The notes under the pieces are model-generated. The model did no database searches, had not been told where the DNA came from, and worked only from the letters and a program-made list of their open reading frames with translations. Positions 1 to 9,930 of a stretch of 29,469 bases of DNA are shown here, one piece after another (positions within the stretch are counted from its first letter, which is position 1; each line of letters starts with the position of its first letter). A program made the translations under genes and the position numbers. The stretch spans positions 853,452 to 882,920 of the forward strand of contig NW_019091361.1 of NCBI RefSeq assembly GCF_001949145.1. The letters run 5' to 3'. Origin of the DNA: Acanthaster planci. Lineage: Eukaryota > Echinodermata > Asteroidea > Valvatida > Acanthasteridae.

Positions 1-634
1 AAGTGAAAGAGAAGCGTTGCAAAACTGTAAATCAAGTCACTCTGTCGGGCAATAATTAAACAACTGTAACTACACTGTAAGAAAGAGAAGGGTATTTCGT
101 TATTCAGCTTCACTGTGCAGAAATCATCGCTTTTAGTCAGAAGAGGCGTAACATGTATGGAGGGTCACGGGGCTGGGGCACGTGCCCCCAATGGAAGTCC
201 ATGCTCCCGGGTATTCCCACACTGAATCGTTGAAATGTACACAGCGTATAATAAATATGCACTAGCCGCAATTAATCAGCTTTTGTGCACCCGTGAAATA
301 ATGCGCGCATCTCCCAGGTTCCCCTACCAAATGTCAACCTACTTTACGCCTCTGTTCATTAGTATACCTATGAACCACGAAAGGGGATCATATCAAAACT
401 TAACATCATACACCTTGACACCATGGAATAAATCTCTTTTGGATGAGGTTTCGTTCTACGAGGTGTGGTTCTGCCTGTGCTCAAGAGAGTGTGCTGGACT
501 CAGTTGTTGTTTTAATGGTGTTTTCAACTTCTATTTTTCAGCTAAGCTTTTTGCGTCAATAACTAGGCCTATATGCGCTTATTCATTACCTTTATTAATC
601 AGCACCACACTACGGAGTTAGGAAGAAGGTCTAG
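1..634. other. No gene recognised
   Basis: Open frames here are short, without domain signatures or good splice context. One TAGGCCTA palindrome lies at 564. Confidence 0.5.
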
Positions 635-787
635 TTTTTAGAGGCAGGAGGAAACCGGAGAAAACCTGTGAGAGCGAGTATGTACTGGAAACCAAATGCA
701 CTTAAAGCCTGGGGTAAACTGGGACTCCAACCAGGGCCTCATTGGTGCAAGGCGAGGAGAACCATTACGCTAACCCACTCCCCCAAT
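635..787 (-). mobile_element. tRNA-derived SINE copy
   Basis: Read on the minus strand, an A-box-like TAGCGTAATGG (reverse of 762-772) is followed about 30 bases later by a B-box-like GGTTGGAGTCCC (reverse of 721-732), the order and spacing of an RNA polymerase III promoter. The part beyond it (TTTTCTCCGGTTTCCTCC) resembles a sequence I know from dispersed repeats in several marine animals. A box change and lack of a cloverleaf make it a SINE, not a tRNA gene. Edges are approximate. Confidence 0.6.
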
Positions 788-939
788 GCCGCACTCGAGT
801 GGAGAGCTGGGTTATAAAAGTAATCCGGGGGCGGTAGAGCATGAAGTGGTATTCGCAGGTCGTGTAACTGCTGCACACGGCATGAAGGCTTTTCATCCTG
901 TGGTTGTGCGGGCATGCAGAATTGGTGGGAAACATTGAG

Positions 940-1078
940 TTCGGGTATAGGGGACCCTTATGCCAAGAGGGGAGAGGTGGTGATGTGGCTTCGGGTAGAG
1001 AAGACCCTACCGCCTGGAGTGGGTGGTATGGGTTTCGGGTACAGGGGACCCTACTGCCCAAGGGTGGGAGTCGTCTCG
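940..1078 (+). repeat. Imperfect tandem repeat, three units of 44-50 bp
   Basis: Units start with TTCGGGTA at 940, 990 and 1034, each followed by a variant of AGGGGACCCTACTGCC and a G-rich stretch. It is GC-rich compared with its flanks. No coding function seen. Confidence 0.55.
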
Positions 1079-1415
1079 GAGTGCTAGTAGTGGGCGCCAA
1101 ATATCGCTTAGCTTGAAACAGTTTGTGAGGTTGGGCTTGGCTGGTTTGGCGTGACGAAGGGTATGGGTCGTGCTTGCGTCGTGCTAGTTCCGTGGCTTAG
1201 ATGATGTCGGCAAAGGGGATGAAGCGTGATGGAGTGGCGAGGTTTCGTCTTGGCTACGGAAGTGGCCAAGTGGAAGCTGGGAGGGGCGCGGATGACGATC
1301 ATCTTCGCGATATAGAAGATCCCTATAGGTTCGACGTGTTGGAATGGAGATATAAATGATCTCATCTTCCAATATGAAACAGAGTTCACGGGTTGTGTAA
1401 TTGCTGCGTGTGCAC

Positions 1416-2300
1416 ATGGGATCTCCGATATCTCCGGTCCTAGCTAACATGGAAGAATTTGAAACGTCATTGCTTCTCACAGCCGACCTCAAAGCCTCCA
1501 TATGGCTGTGGTATGTTGAAATCACATTTGTTATATGGCCCAATGGATAAGATTGTCTTCACGAAATCCTCGAGTATCTCAATGAGCAACACCCCACCAT
1601 CAAGTTCACCATGGAACAAATGCAAGACAGACAACTCTCCTTCCTGGATGTCAACCTATCCAGGAACCCAGACGGCAACCTCAACCACCATGTCCATCGC
1701 AAGCTCATTCACACCGGTGGGTACCTGCACCAGAGATCCTTCCACCACCCAGCCATCAAAACCTCAGTCAACCGCACCCTCGTCCGTAGAGACTTCGAGA
1801 TCTGTGACCAGAGCAACCTGCGCCAAGAACTCCAGCACATCAAGACCACCCTGCAAATAAACGGGTACCACCACAAGCGCATCAGCCTTTCCAAGCCCCC
1901 TTCCAAGGGCGCTAGGTTCTCCTATACCCAAAGCCCCCTCTTCTCCAGCGGCGTTATGGTCGCCTATACCAGAAGCGCCCCCCCCCACAGTATGTTTACC
2001 GTACCTGGGCCCCACTTCCCACCCACTCCACAGTATCTTGCACTCGACCAACATCTTAGTCTATCACTCGGCACTCAACAAGCTGTGGTCTGTACTCTAC
2101 ACCCACAAGGACAAGCACCCACCCAGCAGTCGCCCCGGTGTTTATCGCATTCCATGTAAATGCGGCCAAGCAGACATCGGAGAAACCGGCAGGAACCCTC
2201 CCCACCAGGCTCCAAGAGCACCGCGCGCAAGGCCATCGTCAAACGTGCATACTCCTCGGACCACCGCATCAAGGAGGACGATACGCCCATGCGCAGCAAA
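1416..2300 (+). mobile_element. Decayed Penelope-like retroelement: reverse transcriptase end plus GIY-YIG-like domain
   Basis: One frame from 1416 reads MGSPISPVLANMEEFE (RT motif with G-S-P-x-S-P), then WLWYVEITFVIWPNG where family members have the catalytic YVDD, then LSFLDVNLSRNPDG, RKLIHTGGYLHQRS and a thumb-like stretch to about 1870. An in-frame TAA sits at 1548-1550. From about 2040 another frame gives GVYRIPCKCG and ADIGETGR, matching the GIY-YIG endonuclease of Penelope-like elements (YIG altered to DIG), again followed by a frameshift. RT followed by GIY-YIG is diagnostic of Penelope-like elements. The 5' part is missing or unrecognisable. It is inactive. Confidence 0.82.
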
Positions 2301-4228
2301 CTGACAAACCATAAACAGTGAACGGGGTCAATTCTGAGGTATTTTCAAATTGATGATTATAATGAATGATTCTTTATCAATGCAGGTAACAAACAGGAAC
2401 AATAGGCAATCTGGCAGCGCAAGTCGGTGCCCCATCCACCCTTGGCCACTCAACTGTGCGGGGCATACAGTAAGAAAAAGGAAAGACATGCAATCACGCT
2501 GAATTTGCCATTTCAAAAATTGGAATTAAAGTTTCCTGCGTTTTAAGTTACCAATGTCAATTTCAATTCAATTTCCACACGCCAGTGCAACGACATGTAC
2601 CTGGATGCGCTGATACTGTGAATTTTTCAAAAGTTAAAGGCATGGAAACAGTGGCCTACCCAGGGTAGATTGTGCAGGGGGAACTGTACTTCGGGCCTTC
2701 ATTTTCTGGAGGGAACACTCAGTGGATTTGGTCACTGATTTTCTGAGAAAGCGCCCGGGCCTCAAGTGGGGAGGGGGCGCTCCCCTTTCACCCTGCTACG
2801 CCACCATATGCCGTCAATGATGAAAGCGGCAAATACACAAACCAGGAAAGAAGACTTTGAAGTGATTTTTTTATGCAACTTGGTGTCTTTTCGAGCAAAA
2901 GCGACTTAACTGAACACTGTCAAGGTTGTTACTGATTGGTGGAAGAAACCGTTTAGGAGGTTTGTTACCGCCATATCGAATTGCTGTCTAATCGACCCGT
3001 GATAATGCTCCAAGCAGGCCTGGATGTCACCAATATTTAAGATGCCAAGTGGACGAAGAAAGCGCACTCGCTCCACCGGCAAACCTCAGCTTGAAGATCT
3101 TCGACAGGTAAGTCAAGCTTTTTCTAGTTTTCCCTGGAACAAAACGAGGCTTTCCCCTGCCTTTGAGGTGGTGTGAACATCCATCCTTGTACCACAAATT
3201 TGTGCCGTAGCTGCACAATATACTAACGTTCAATTTCGCTGAGCAACTTTTTAAATATATTAAATTTCGACAAACTATTTCTTTTTGGTATTGTAGCAGC
3301 CATACAGTCGTCGTCTAATTCCCTCCACCCGCCATTTAGAAAAGCTTTTGTGGGTTTTTTTCTGGACAGAACCGGACCGAAAATCAAAATCCCTCCGCAA
3401 AACACTTTCCATTACCTTCTAAAACAAAGTTGAACGTTTCTCGTAGTAAACCGTGTTCAGTTAAGCAATGATGAGCTTTAGCCAAACACGATGAGTTAGT
3501 CAAATCATCCATTTTCACTTTGTTAGGCGCAACGCTACCTAAAAGGATTGCGTACTTACGCCATAATTTGTGGTGCAAGTTGCAGACTTTATTCAAAAGC
3601 AGCCTTTCTATATAATAATATATTATGTTCCTTTTTTGGGTGCGTACTCAATGCGTTCTTACATTTCACTTTCACGGACACAAAAATCGACTCCATTAAC
3701 ATAACACACGTGTGCGTTGCGTTCAGCCGTCAAAATCGCGCGGAGAGGCAACGCTTGCCGCAAGTGTTGACGTGCATATGGAAAGACGCCTATGGTGCAC
3801 CTCAACGCGCATCAGATTCTACACAGGAACAAGAGATGGCCAAGTATTTTTATATAGAGATCATAAACTGTTTTGATCTCTGATCTCTAATATGGAAGTG
3901 ACGTCCTTTAGGTGCATGCACAAGTTTATGTGCGTTCGGTGCACGGGCAGTAGCCGATTTTACGAAACTTTTCGCAATGGCGTATCTACATAGACTACAG
4001 GCTCGTTAGTAAAACTATCCCATTTTCCTCTGAGTGCCACAAAATTGTGCGATTATGTCAATTTTATAAACATGAATACGAAATGTTTGATTTGGAATTG
4101 CTGATAGGCCTATGAGCTAACCCATGGTTTGCATCTCAATGGTCTAAGGGAAGAAAAAACACCGTGATTTGTTTTGTACACAGCTGTCCTCAAGCTTGGT
4201 AAACGCAAACACTAGCAATGACTCTCAG
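2301..4228. other. Mostly anonymous sequence with one candidate first exon
   Basis: At 2645-2805 there is a G-rich repeat-like stretch ending ctgctacgccacc. At 3042-3107 an ATG-led 22-codon frame (MPSGRRKRTRSTG...) ends at a perfect donor CAG|gtaagt. No partner exon is recognised: joining it to the receptor A acceptor reaches a stop after nine codons. It could be a leader exon or chance. Confidence 0.3.
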
Positions 4229-4631
4229 GGCATATTCGAAACCCCGTTCTCGTGTTAGACGAACATGAGAACGAGGTTTCGAACGGGGAGAATCAAAACG
4301 CTAACAATGTTCACGGACAAGATTCGCATGTAACTTAATTTTGGTTTGGCTACATAAAATAGAAAACACTCACAAAAAGGAAAATAATACCCATATGACA
4401 AATACTCATGGCCATGGGAGAGAATTTACCCTGACCATTTAATGTGGATATTTGGGGATATATTTATTATGTGAGATGGTAAATGTCATGCCATCTTTTC
4501 ATTTGGTGTCAACATGGCGACTGCTATCTTGACCTTTAGGGCAGCTGTACTCCTTGTGCACCTCGGTGTTCGTAATCAACGACCCAAGAGCACTGTTTGT
4601 GGGTCCCATGAGAATGAGGTTTCGAATATCC
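4229..4631. mobile_element. 403-bp inverted-repeat element (MITE-like) just upstream of receptor A
   Basis: It begins GGCATATTCGAAACC followed by CCGTTCTCGTG and ends with the inverted version, CATGAGAATGAGGTTTCGAA plus TATCC. A second inverted copy of the terminus lies inside at 4263-4284, making a tight hairpin at the left end. No target-site duplication is clear. It ends about 110 bases before the receptor A leader. Confidence 0.5.
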
Positions 4632-4757
4632 ACCGTCAATGTCCCTGTCTCTCATACGAGAATGACTCTATTGTTTTCCAATATAACGTCTCAAAGTAAA
4701 ATACCACTTTCACGAGTTGTGTTATATTCGTTACTATACAGGAGGAAAACGTTGGTC

Positions 4758-5102
4758 ATGGCATCAGTTGACTCATCAACCCCACTCCCTGATTTGAACG
4801 GCAGTAATACAAGCTCGGGCCCAGTGATAGTCATCGATCCGGACTACGGCCAGCCCGCGCAAAAAGGCATTGGCATTGTCACCTTTGTCATCGTCGCTGT
4901 CGGTATTGTGGCCAACTCGGCTGTCATCTATGTGGTACTACGACACCGCGACATGCACACCACTACTAACTTTGCTTTCGCTAATCTGGCTCTTACCGAC
5001 ATTCTTTTGCTTATCTTTCAAGCGTTGTCCTCCACCCTTGATGCGTTTGGCGTTAGTGTGTCGGTATACCTCAACTGCTGGCCGACATTCTACTTTCGAT
5101 AC
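4758..5102 (+). CDS. Receptor A coding exon 1 (N-terminus, TM1, TM2, start of TM3)
   Basis: 115 codons from ATG to donor TAC|gtacgt, phase 0. It holds the extracellular N-terminus, TM1, the loop HRDMHTTTNFAFANLAL shared exactly with receptor B, TM2 and the TM3 cysteine C107. A second GT four bases downstream was not chosen because phase 0 matches the paralog. Confidence 0.88.
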
Positions 5103-7536
5103 GTACGTAAATACTTTGTTCCTATTTATGTTTGAAGGTCTAGAGGGCGTACTCTGTCCGTTGATTTAAAGCTGGCGTTACATAAGTGCTCCAAAAAGAC
5201 CACATGGATTCCCTTTTCCGATTATATGGACTGCTTTGAGTGGTATGGTAAAAATGGTAAAACTAATCTCTCAAGGTGATTCGTTGTAATCGGATCACCG
5301 ATTCAAGTTGTTTTTCATGAGTTAAATATTTTAGAAATTCGTTTTAATGAGACACAAATTCAAATTTGGAAATCAAACAGTAATAGAGTGTCCATCCGCA
5401 GTATAGCCTTGCTCAGGGCGGTCGTCGTTAGCCACACAGTACTGGCTAGTCTTGCACCAAGACTGATTTTACTGTTTTGGCCAGTGAACCTTACAGGCGA
5501 CATACGCTGGCGAGCACGGCTGAAAAGTATTATACCAGTAGAGGACGCTATATTCATCAGGGGCGAACTGCTTGAAAACCAGTCTTGTAGAATCTTGCAG
5601 GTGGCCGTGTCCGAATTAACTTGGCTGGTGGCCTGAAATTATGCATGAGTCTGTGGTAGTGGCCACAGGCAGTTCTCAGAGGCCGAGTCCGAATCACTCC
5701 GCTACGGCTGGAAATTGCCCATGATTCTTGGGCAGTGGCTGCGGCCAGTTCCTTCGGACACAACCTATAATAGAGTCGTGTGTAATTTCAAGCCATAGCC
5801 AAGTAATTTGGACACTGCTTTTACCCAAAAAAGTCCGAGCATATCTCATGCGCTCAGGTTACCATGAATAATTGCGCATGCACGCTGCTGCCGAGAACCA
5901 CAGTTTCCATGGTCTTCGGCAGTGCGTACGTGCAATATGGGCATTTCAGTGCACGAAATCTGTCGACCCAATGCGCGTTTGGAAACGGTCGACAGATTTT
6001 GAGCACTATGATTGGTCAAGAAATAATATTTTGTTTTAAAGTATCTCATAAGAAAGAACTAGAGAACGTATATCTCGTACAAACGAACAACTCTGGAAAA
6101 TGTATCTCATGAAAACGAAGTTGTAAAAATATATTTCATAAACATAAAATTCGAAAAACCTTTCTTTGTTGAAAATATGTACTTGATGGCACCACAGGGC
6201 TCCCGTCAGCGTGCAGTTTTGGAGTACCTTGCACTTCTATCGTATCCAGCTTTGGAAGCTCTGGTACCCAACTCGAGATCTTGTTTTTCTTAGGAAAGCT
6301 GGGAGTTCGCTAATTTCTTTCGAAACAAAAGCTATTTTTATAGTCTGTATGGGACTAGCTCGTCTCGATAAATAGGTTTTGAAACTTCCATTGCCGTTTC
6401 CACTATCCACCTTCAAACCACGTTGTAAAGTAGATTGTATTAATCTTTATTAGTGCAACACTATAAATAATTAACAAAAACAACAAAAAATCAAGTGCGT
6501 GAAGTATGAACCCCATTATAATAACTCCTTGCGATGACAACCTATACCGCATATCCTATACTGAAGGTTAACTGCGCCCTCAATGCTTTTTGACGCTATA
6601 CTAGGTGGTTGGCGAGGCCACGGCTCTGACCTTGGCGATGATGTCATACGACCGATGGAGACTAGTTGCTTACCCACTGGAGGCCGTGAAACACGCCCGA
6701 AGACGCAAATTGGCCTTTCTGTTCGGTGTATTGATGGTTTGGACCGGTGAGGAACATCAAGGCGTAATTAAGTAGAAAAATAAGCAAACAAATACAAAAC
6801 CAAGCAAAACGATAAATAAGACACATGTATATATTTTCAATTAATACTCTTTGGATGCGGGAGAATATTTTGTTGACGCTTTTAACTCTAAAACTGTTAC
6901 TTTTTTCACCCCACAGCTTCGCTTGTCATGTATACTCCTGTCATCATATACTCGATCAAGGCAAGGAATGATTCGAAGTTGCCCTACAGCTTTATCTTTT
7001 GTACCCTGTATTTCCCTTGGGAACACGGTCAGAAGCTTTTCCAAACCTTAACTGTGACTTGTACGTACATCATTCCGCTGATCTTCATTTCTGTATGCTA
7101 CCTGAAGATTTGGCTGAAACTTCGAGGGAAGAAACCAGGCCAGGATGGGGCCGGCATAAACTCCAGTTCTCGACGCATGCGCCGAACTCTTCGTTTAATC
7201 CTAATCGTAATCGTAGTGTTTGCGTTATCGTGGTTGCCCTATCGAATACTGATTGTGTGGGTGGTATGGGATCCCAATTTTCTGGCAAATAGTAGCGTTT
7301 TTCTAATCTGCTCAGCTATTTCGAGTTTAATCATTTACTTGAATAGCGTCATCAACCCTTTCATATACCCGTTTGCCGGTACCGGTTTTAGGAAGCACAT
7401 TCGTTGCTTGCGCACCCGAGAACAGACGCTTACATCAAGAACAACCAAGATGTCTGCCGTGGCAGCCTCATCTTCGGTTAAGAACACAAACGTGATGAGT
7501 CTGAGCGTAAGCTGTCAAACAGCACCCCAGCTGTAA
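4758..7536 (+). CDS. Receptor A: class A (rhodopsin-family) peptide-receptor-like GPCR, 3 coding exons
   Basis: Joined exons 4758-5102, 6605-6746 and 6917-7536 give 368 aa. The sequence shows seven hydrophobic segments and most class A landmarks: N53 in VANSAV (TM1), D81 in NLALTDILLL (TM2), C107 exactly 25 residues before R132 (TM3), DRW at 131-133, W161 (TM4), a TM5 proline in CTYIIPL, SWLPYR in TM6 and NPFIY in TM7. The N-terminus carries two N-glycosylation sequons (NGS, NTS). The ATG at 4758 has G at -3 and +4 and follows a likely acceptor (AG at 4740-4741), so an upstream non-coding exon is likely. Family knowledge: DRW plus a following Y/F-P-L is seen in kisspeptin-type receptors, and the overall look is galanin/kisspeptin/allatostatin-A-like. 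The ligand is inference. Exon layout matches receptor B. The stop at 7534 lies earlier than in B and homologous tail sequence continues past it. Confidence 0.9.
5604..5759. repeat. Diverged tandem duplication, 2 x 78 bp, in receptor A intron 1
   Basis: GCCGTGTCCGAAT at 5604 recurs as GCCGAGTCCGAAT at 5682. Both units continue with GGCTGG, GAAATT, CATGA and GGCAGT/GGCCAGTTC at matching offsets. The start resembles the terminus of the element at 17553-17683. Confidence 0.6.
5941..6019. mobile_element. MITE copy with GTCGAC hairpin, in receptor A intron 1
   Basis: Arms CGAAATCTGTCGACC and GGTCGACAGATTTTG face each other across the loop CAATGCGCGTTTGGAAAC. The same family occurs at 8827-8919. 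Outer arms are worn (attggtcaag remains on the right). Confidence 0.7.
6605..6746 (+). CDS. Receptor A coding exon 2 (TM3 with DRW, TM4)
   Basis: 142 bases between acceptor tatactag and donor G|gtgagg; enters in phase 0, leaves in phase 1. It encodes LTLAMMSYDRWRLVAYPL and the TM4 tryptophan. The length is identical to receptor B exon 2. Confidence 0.9.
6917..7536 (+). CDS. Receptor A coding exon 3 (end of TM4 to C-terminus)
   Basis: Acceptor ttcaccccacag; enters in phase 1 and ends at TAA 7534-7536. It encodes extracellular loop 2 with its cysteine (FIFCTLYFPWEHG), TM5, a short basic third cytoplasmic loop, TM6 (SWLPYR), TM7 (NPFIYPF), a membrane-proximal cysteine (IRCLR) and a Ser/Thr-rich tail. 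Confidence 0.92.
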
Positions 7537-7582
7537 CACGGCTCTCTTTGCTTAACTTAGTCACGAAGTGTGCCTAGAGTCG

Positions 7583-7588
7583 AATAAA
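7583..7588 (+). terminator. Candidate polyadenylation signal of receptor A
   Basis: AATAAA lies 47 bases after the stop codon. The flanking bases (agagtcga) are shared with the 3' flank of receptor B, where the hexamer itself is absent. Confidence 0.5.
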
Positions 7589-8826
7589 GTTCAACTGTAC
7601 CCCTGTCAAGGACAATGTCAATGTCCTAGCCAGGCATGTCACTGTGATACCTTTCCTGGGAATTCCAACAAGAAGAAGACTACGGTTCTTATGTTCTACA
7701 GTCACTGTTTGCTTAAATTACAGCACGTACATGTATACTTGTGCACAGAGAAAGCATGAGTATGCCGACCACATCGGTTCAAAGGCCTATATGAGGTAAG
7801 ATTTATTTCGTATTATGGCATTTTCTGTAAAAAGATAGAGATAACAATTCACTCTCAGCAATTGCCTAACAGGGACACAGCTTTCTCGTCAGCACACTAA
7901 CATTAAGTGTAAATGTCAGAGATCAAAGTCGAGACCGCAACCATTGACCCTGGCATAGATCCTGTACATCATGGCTATTGATAGGTTAACCAATGATGCT
8001 ATACCTCGATTAAATGGGATTGCTCCGAAAAGACAAATTGACCGTCGTCGACTGGTGTGTAGGACAGATGAGCACGGTTGGACTATGACCGTCTATCGAA
8101 CTTGTTGGTTGCGGTAGATCGTCCTATGAGGCTGCTACACCAATTAAGCTTTTTACACTGCCAGTTTGTGAGAGTCACTGAAGTTTAGAATTATGGCTAG
8201 ACTACTTCGACACAAGCATAAATTTGTCAAATCTGAAGTACGCCAACACATTAAATGATGTTTTCTTGTTATTCATTATCATTCAAAACTGCAAGACACG
8301 CCGTAATTAGCAGTACCAAAAAGTTTCAAGGTAGCGTAGCGGGGATGAAAGTGGGGCGGTGAAATACTACTTGTTTGCACTCAGATTCATGTTTGAAATG
8401 TTCAATGTTTTTAATTATGCGTAATACTGTTGTATGTACATTTAAACCATGTGACACCTGGTTAGTTTTGATGCACTACATGTATTTGCGCAGGATGCTT
8501 AAATCAGTTATAAAAATCAAATGAAAATTATTGTGTTTGAATATTCAGAAAACTTCTCTGAACAGTAAATTTAAAATATTTGCGGAAATATCTACCATCA
8601 TCTTTCTTTAAAAACAAATCTTTTAAATTTCTCAGTAAATACTACTGCATCTAACTGTTCATTAAAATACTCAAACCACAGACAAACACATAGACGCAAC
8701 TGCTCCTATTCAAAACAACGCCGGGGTACCGTAGCCGAGACGGCACCTGACTAAATCCAAAAGCGTGGGCAAAGTCACCCCTCGGTATAAAAGAATTTAT
8801 ATAGAGAATTATATAGAGAGATTGGC
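7589..8826. other. Intergenic, nothing recognised
   Basis: AT-rich sequence after receptor A. A short gtagcgtagcgggg stretch near 8332 recalls the repeat-like sequence near 2700. Confidence 0.5.
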
Positions 8827-8919
8827 TTTGGCCAATCACAGTGCCCGAAATCTGTCGACCCAAAGCGCGTTTGGAAATCAAAAAGGGTGGACAGATTTCG
8901 CTTGTTGTGATTGGCCAAA
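8827..8919. mobile_element. MITE copy, 93 bp, with GTCGAC hairpin
   Basis: The left arm reads CTTTGGCCAATCACA then CGAAATCTGTCGACCC; the right arm mirrors it (GGGTGGACAGATTTCG ... TGTGATTGGCCAAA). The loop AAGCGCGTTTGGAAA is shared with the copy at 5941. Confidence 0.75.
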
Positions 8920-9111
8920 CGTTGCAAACTCTAGGAGGCGCACTATTGTGAATCGCCGGTATTTGCAGCAATTTGTCTTTTCATGAGGACATTTTTAACG
9001 GAAAATAATGAGTCACAAATTCAACTTTTCAAGTGTAGAGTTTGAATTTGGCAGCTTTTCCTTCACTAAAAACAAAGACAACCACTAATTTAGATACGAT
9101 AATAATACGGG

Positions 9112-9930
9112 GCTCTGGAAGTGCCATCCGACTTATTCAGATACCGAGATAATTATTCTTATTAAATCTTATTTTTTTCTTTACTTATAAAGTGTATTAA
9201 GTCGATTTAATGAGATAAATGATGTAGTCAAGTCGACTTCCAAATTATAGTAAGTCGACTTGGGAGATATTTCATGACATCAAGTCTACTTTCGGGATTC
9301 CCTATGTCGACTTGGCGAGATTATTTATGTAGTTACTCGACTCCCTTATTTGGTGAGACGACTTGGCGAGATGTCTTCAAGACTGCTTTTGGAATTCGCG
9401 GTGTCAACTCGGCGAGATAATTTATCAAGTCAAGTCGACTTTACAATTGTGGGAAGACGACTTGGCAAAAAAATTTCTGTAGTCAATCCAACTTCCTAAT
9501 TCTGCTAGGTCGACTTGAAAATATAATCTATGTCAGTGAGTCGACTTCCTAATTCTAGTAAGTCGAGATAATTTATGTCATCAAGTATACAACATGCAGG
9601 CATGAACTGACTACTCACAAGTGAACGTGATCGACTTGACAGCAAAATTAATTTCGACGAGTCGACACAGTAAATTCTGAAAGTGGACTTGATGACATGA
9701 ATTGTGTCGACAAGTCGACTTAATAAAATTAAGAATTCCACTTGAGCATTTAACTTATCTCGCCAAGTTGACACAAGCAAGATCCGCAAGTAGACTTGAC
9801 AACAAAAATTATCTCTCCGAGACGACATACTGAGTTCTGGAAGTAGACTTGATGACATAAATTATCTCACCAAGTCGACTTACTTGAATTAGGAAGTCGA
9901 CTTAATTAAGTCGGTTGGCACTTCTAGAGC
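9112..9930. mobile_element. Foldback-like DNA element made of a palindromic minisatellite
   Basis: Terminal inverted repeats of 24 bp (about 22 matching) begin GCTCTGGAAGTGCC on the left and end GGCACTTCTAGAGC on the right. Inside, variants of AAGTCGACTT recur about 25 times, separated alternately by a short spacer (CCTAATTCTAGT) and a longer one (GGCGAGATAATTTATGTCAT). Up to about 9590 the long spacer reads in this direction; after about 9630 it reads inverted (ATGACATAAATTATCTC), so the halves fold back on each other. No coding capacity. Non-autonomous by inference. Confidence 0.75.

Larger units (their letters stand above)
5103..6604 (+). other. Receptor A intron 1
   Basis: A 1502-base GT-AG intron. 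Besides the tandem repeat at 5604 and the MITE at 5941, nothing is recognised. Confidence 0.8.

Noticed and set aside
721-787. A tRNA gene on the minus strand
   Set aside because: A- and B-box-like sequences are present, but no acceptor stem or cloverleaf closes. A SINE fits better.
3027-3596. Run of three minus-strand frames suggesting a broken transposase
   Set aside because: The translated pieces show no catalytic motif or zinc finger that I can name, and no terminal repeats flank them.
4554-4757. Upstream in-frame extension of receptor A
   Set aside because: It runs through an inverted-repeat element and an acceptor site and does not resemble the paralog.
9180-9915. Regularly spaced repeats that might be read as a CRISPR array
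   Set aside because: The spacers are themselves repeated, the array inverts in the middle, it is bounded by terminal inverted repeats, and the surrounding genes are animal genes with introns.
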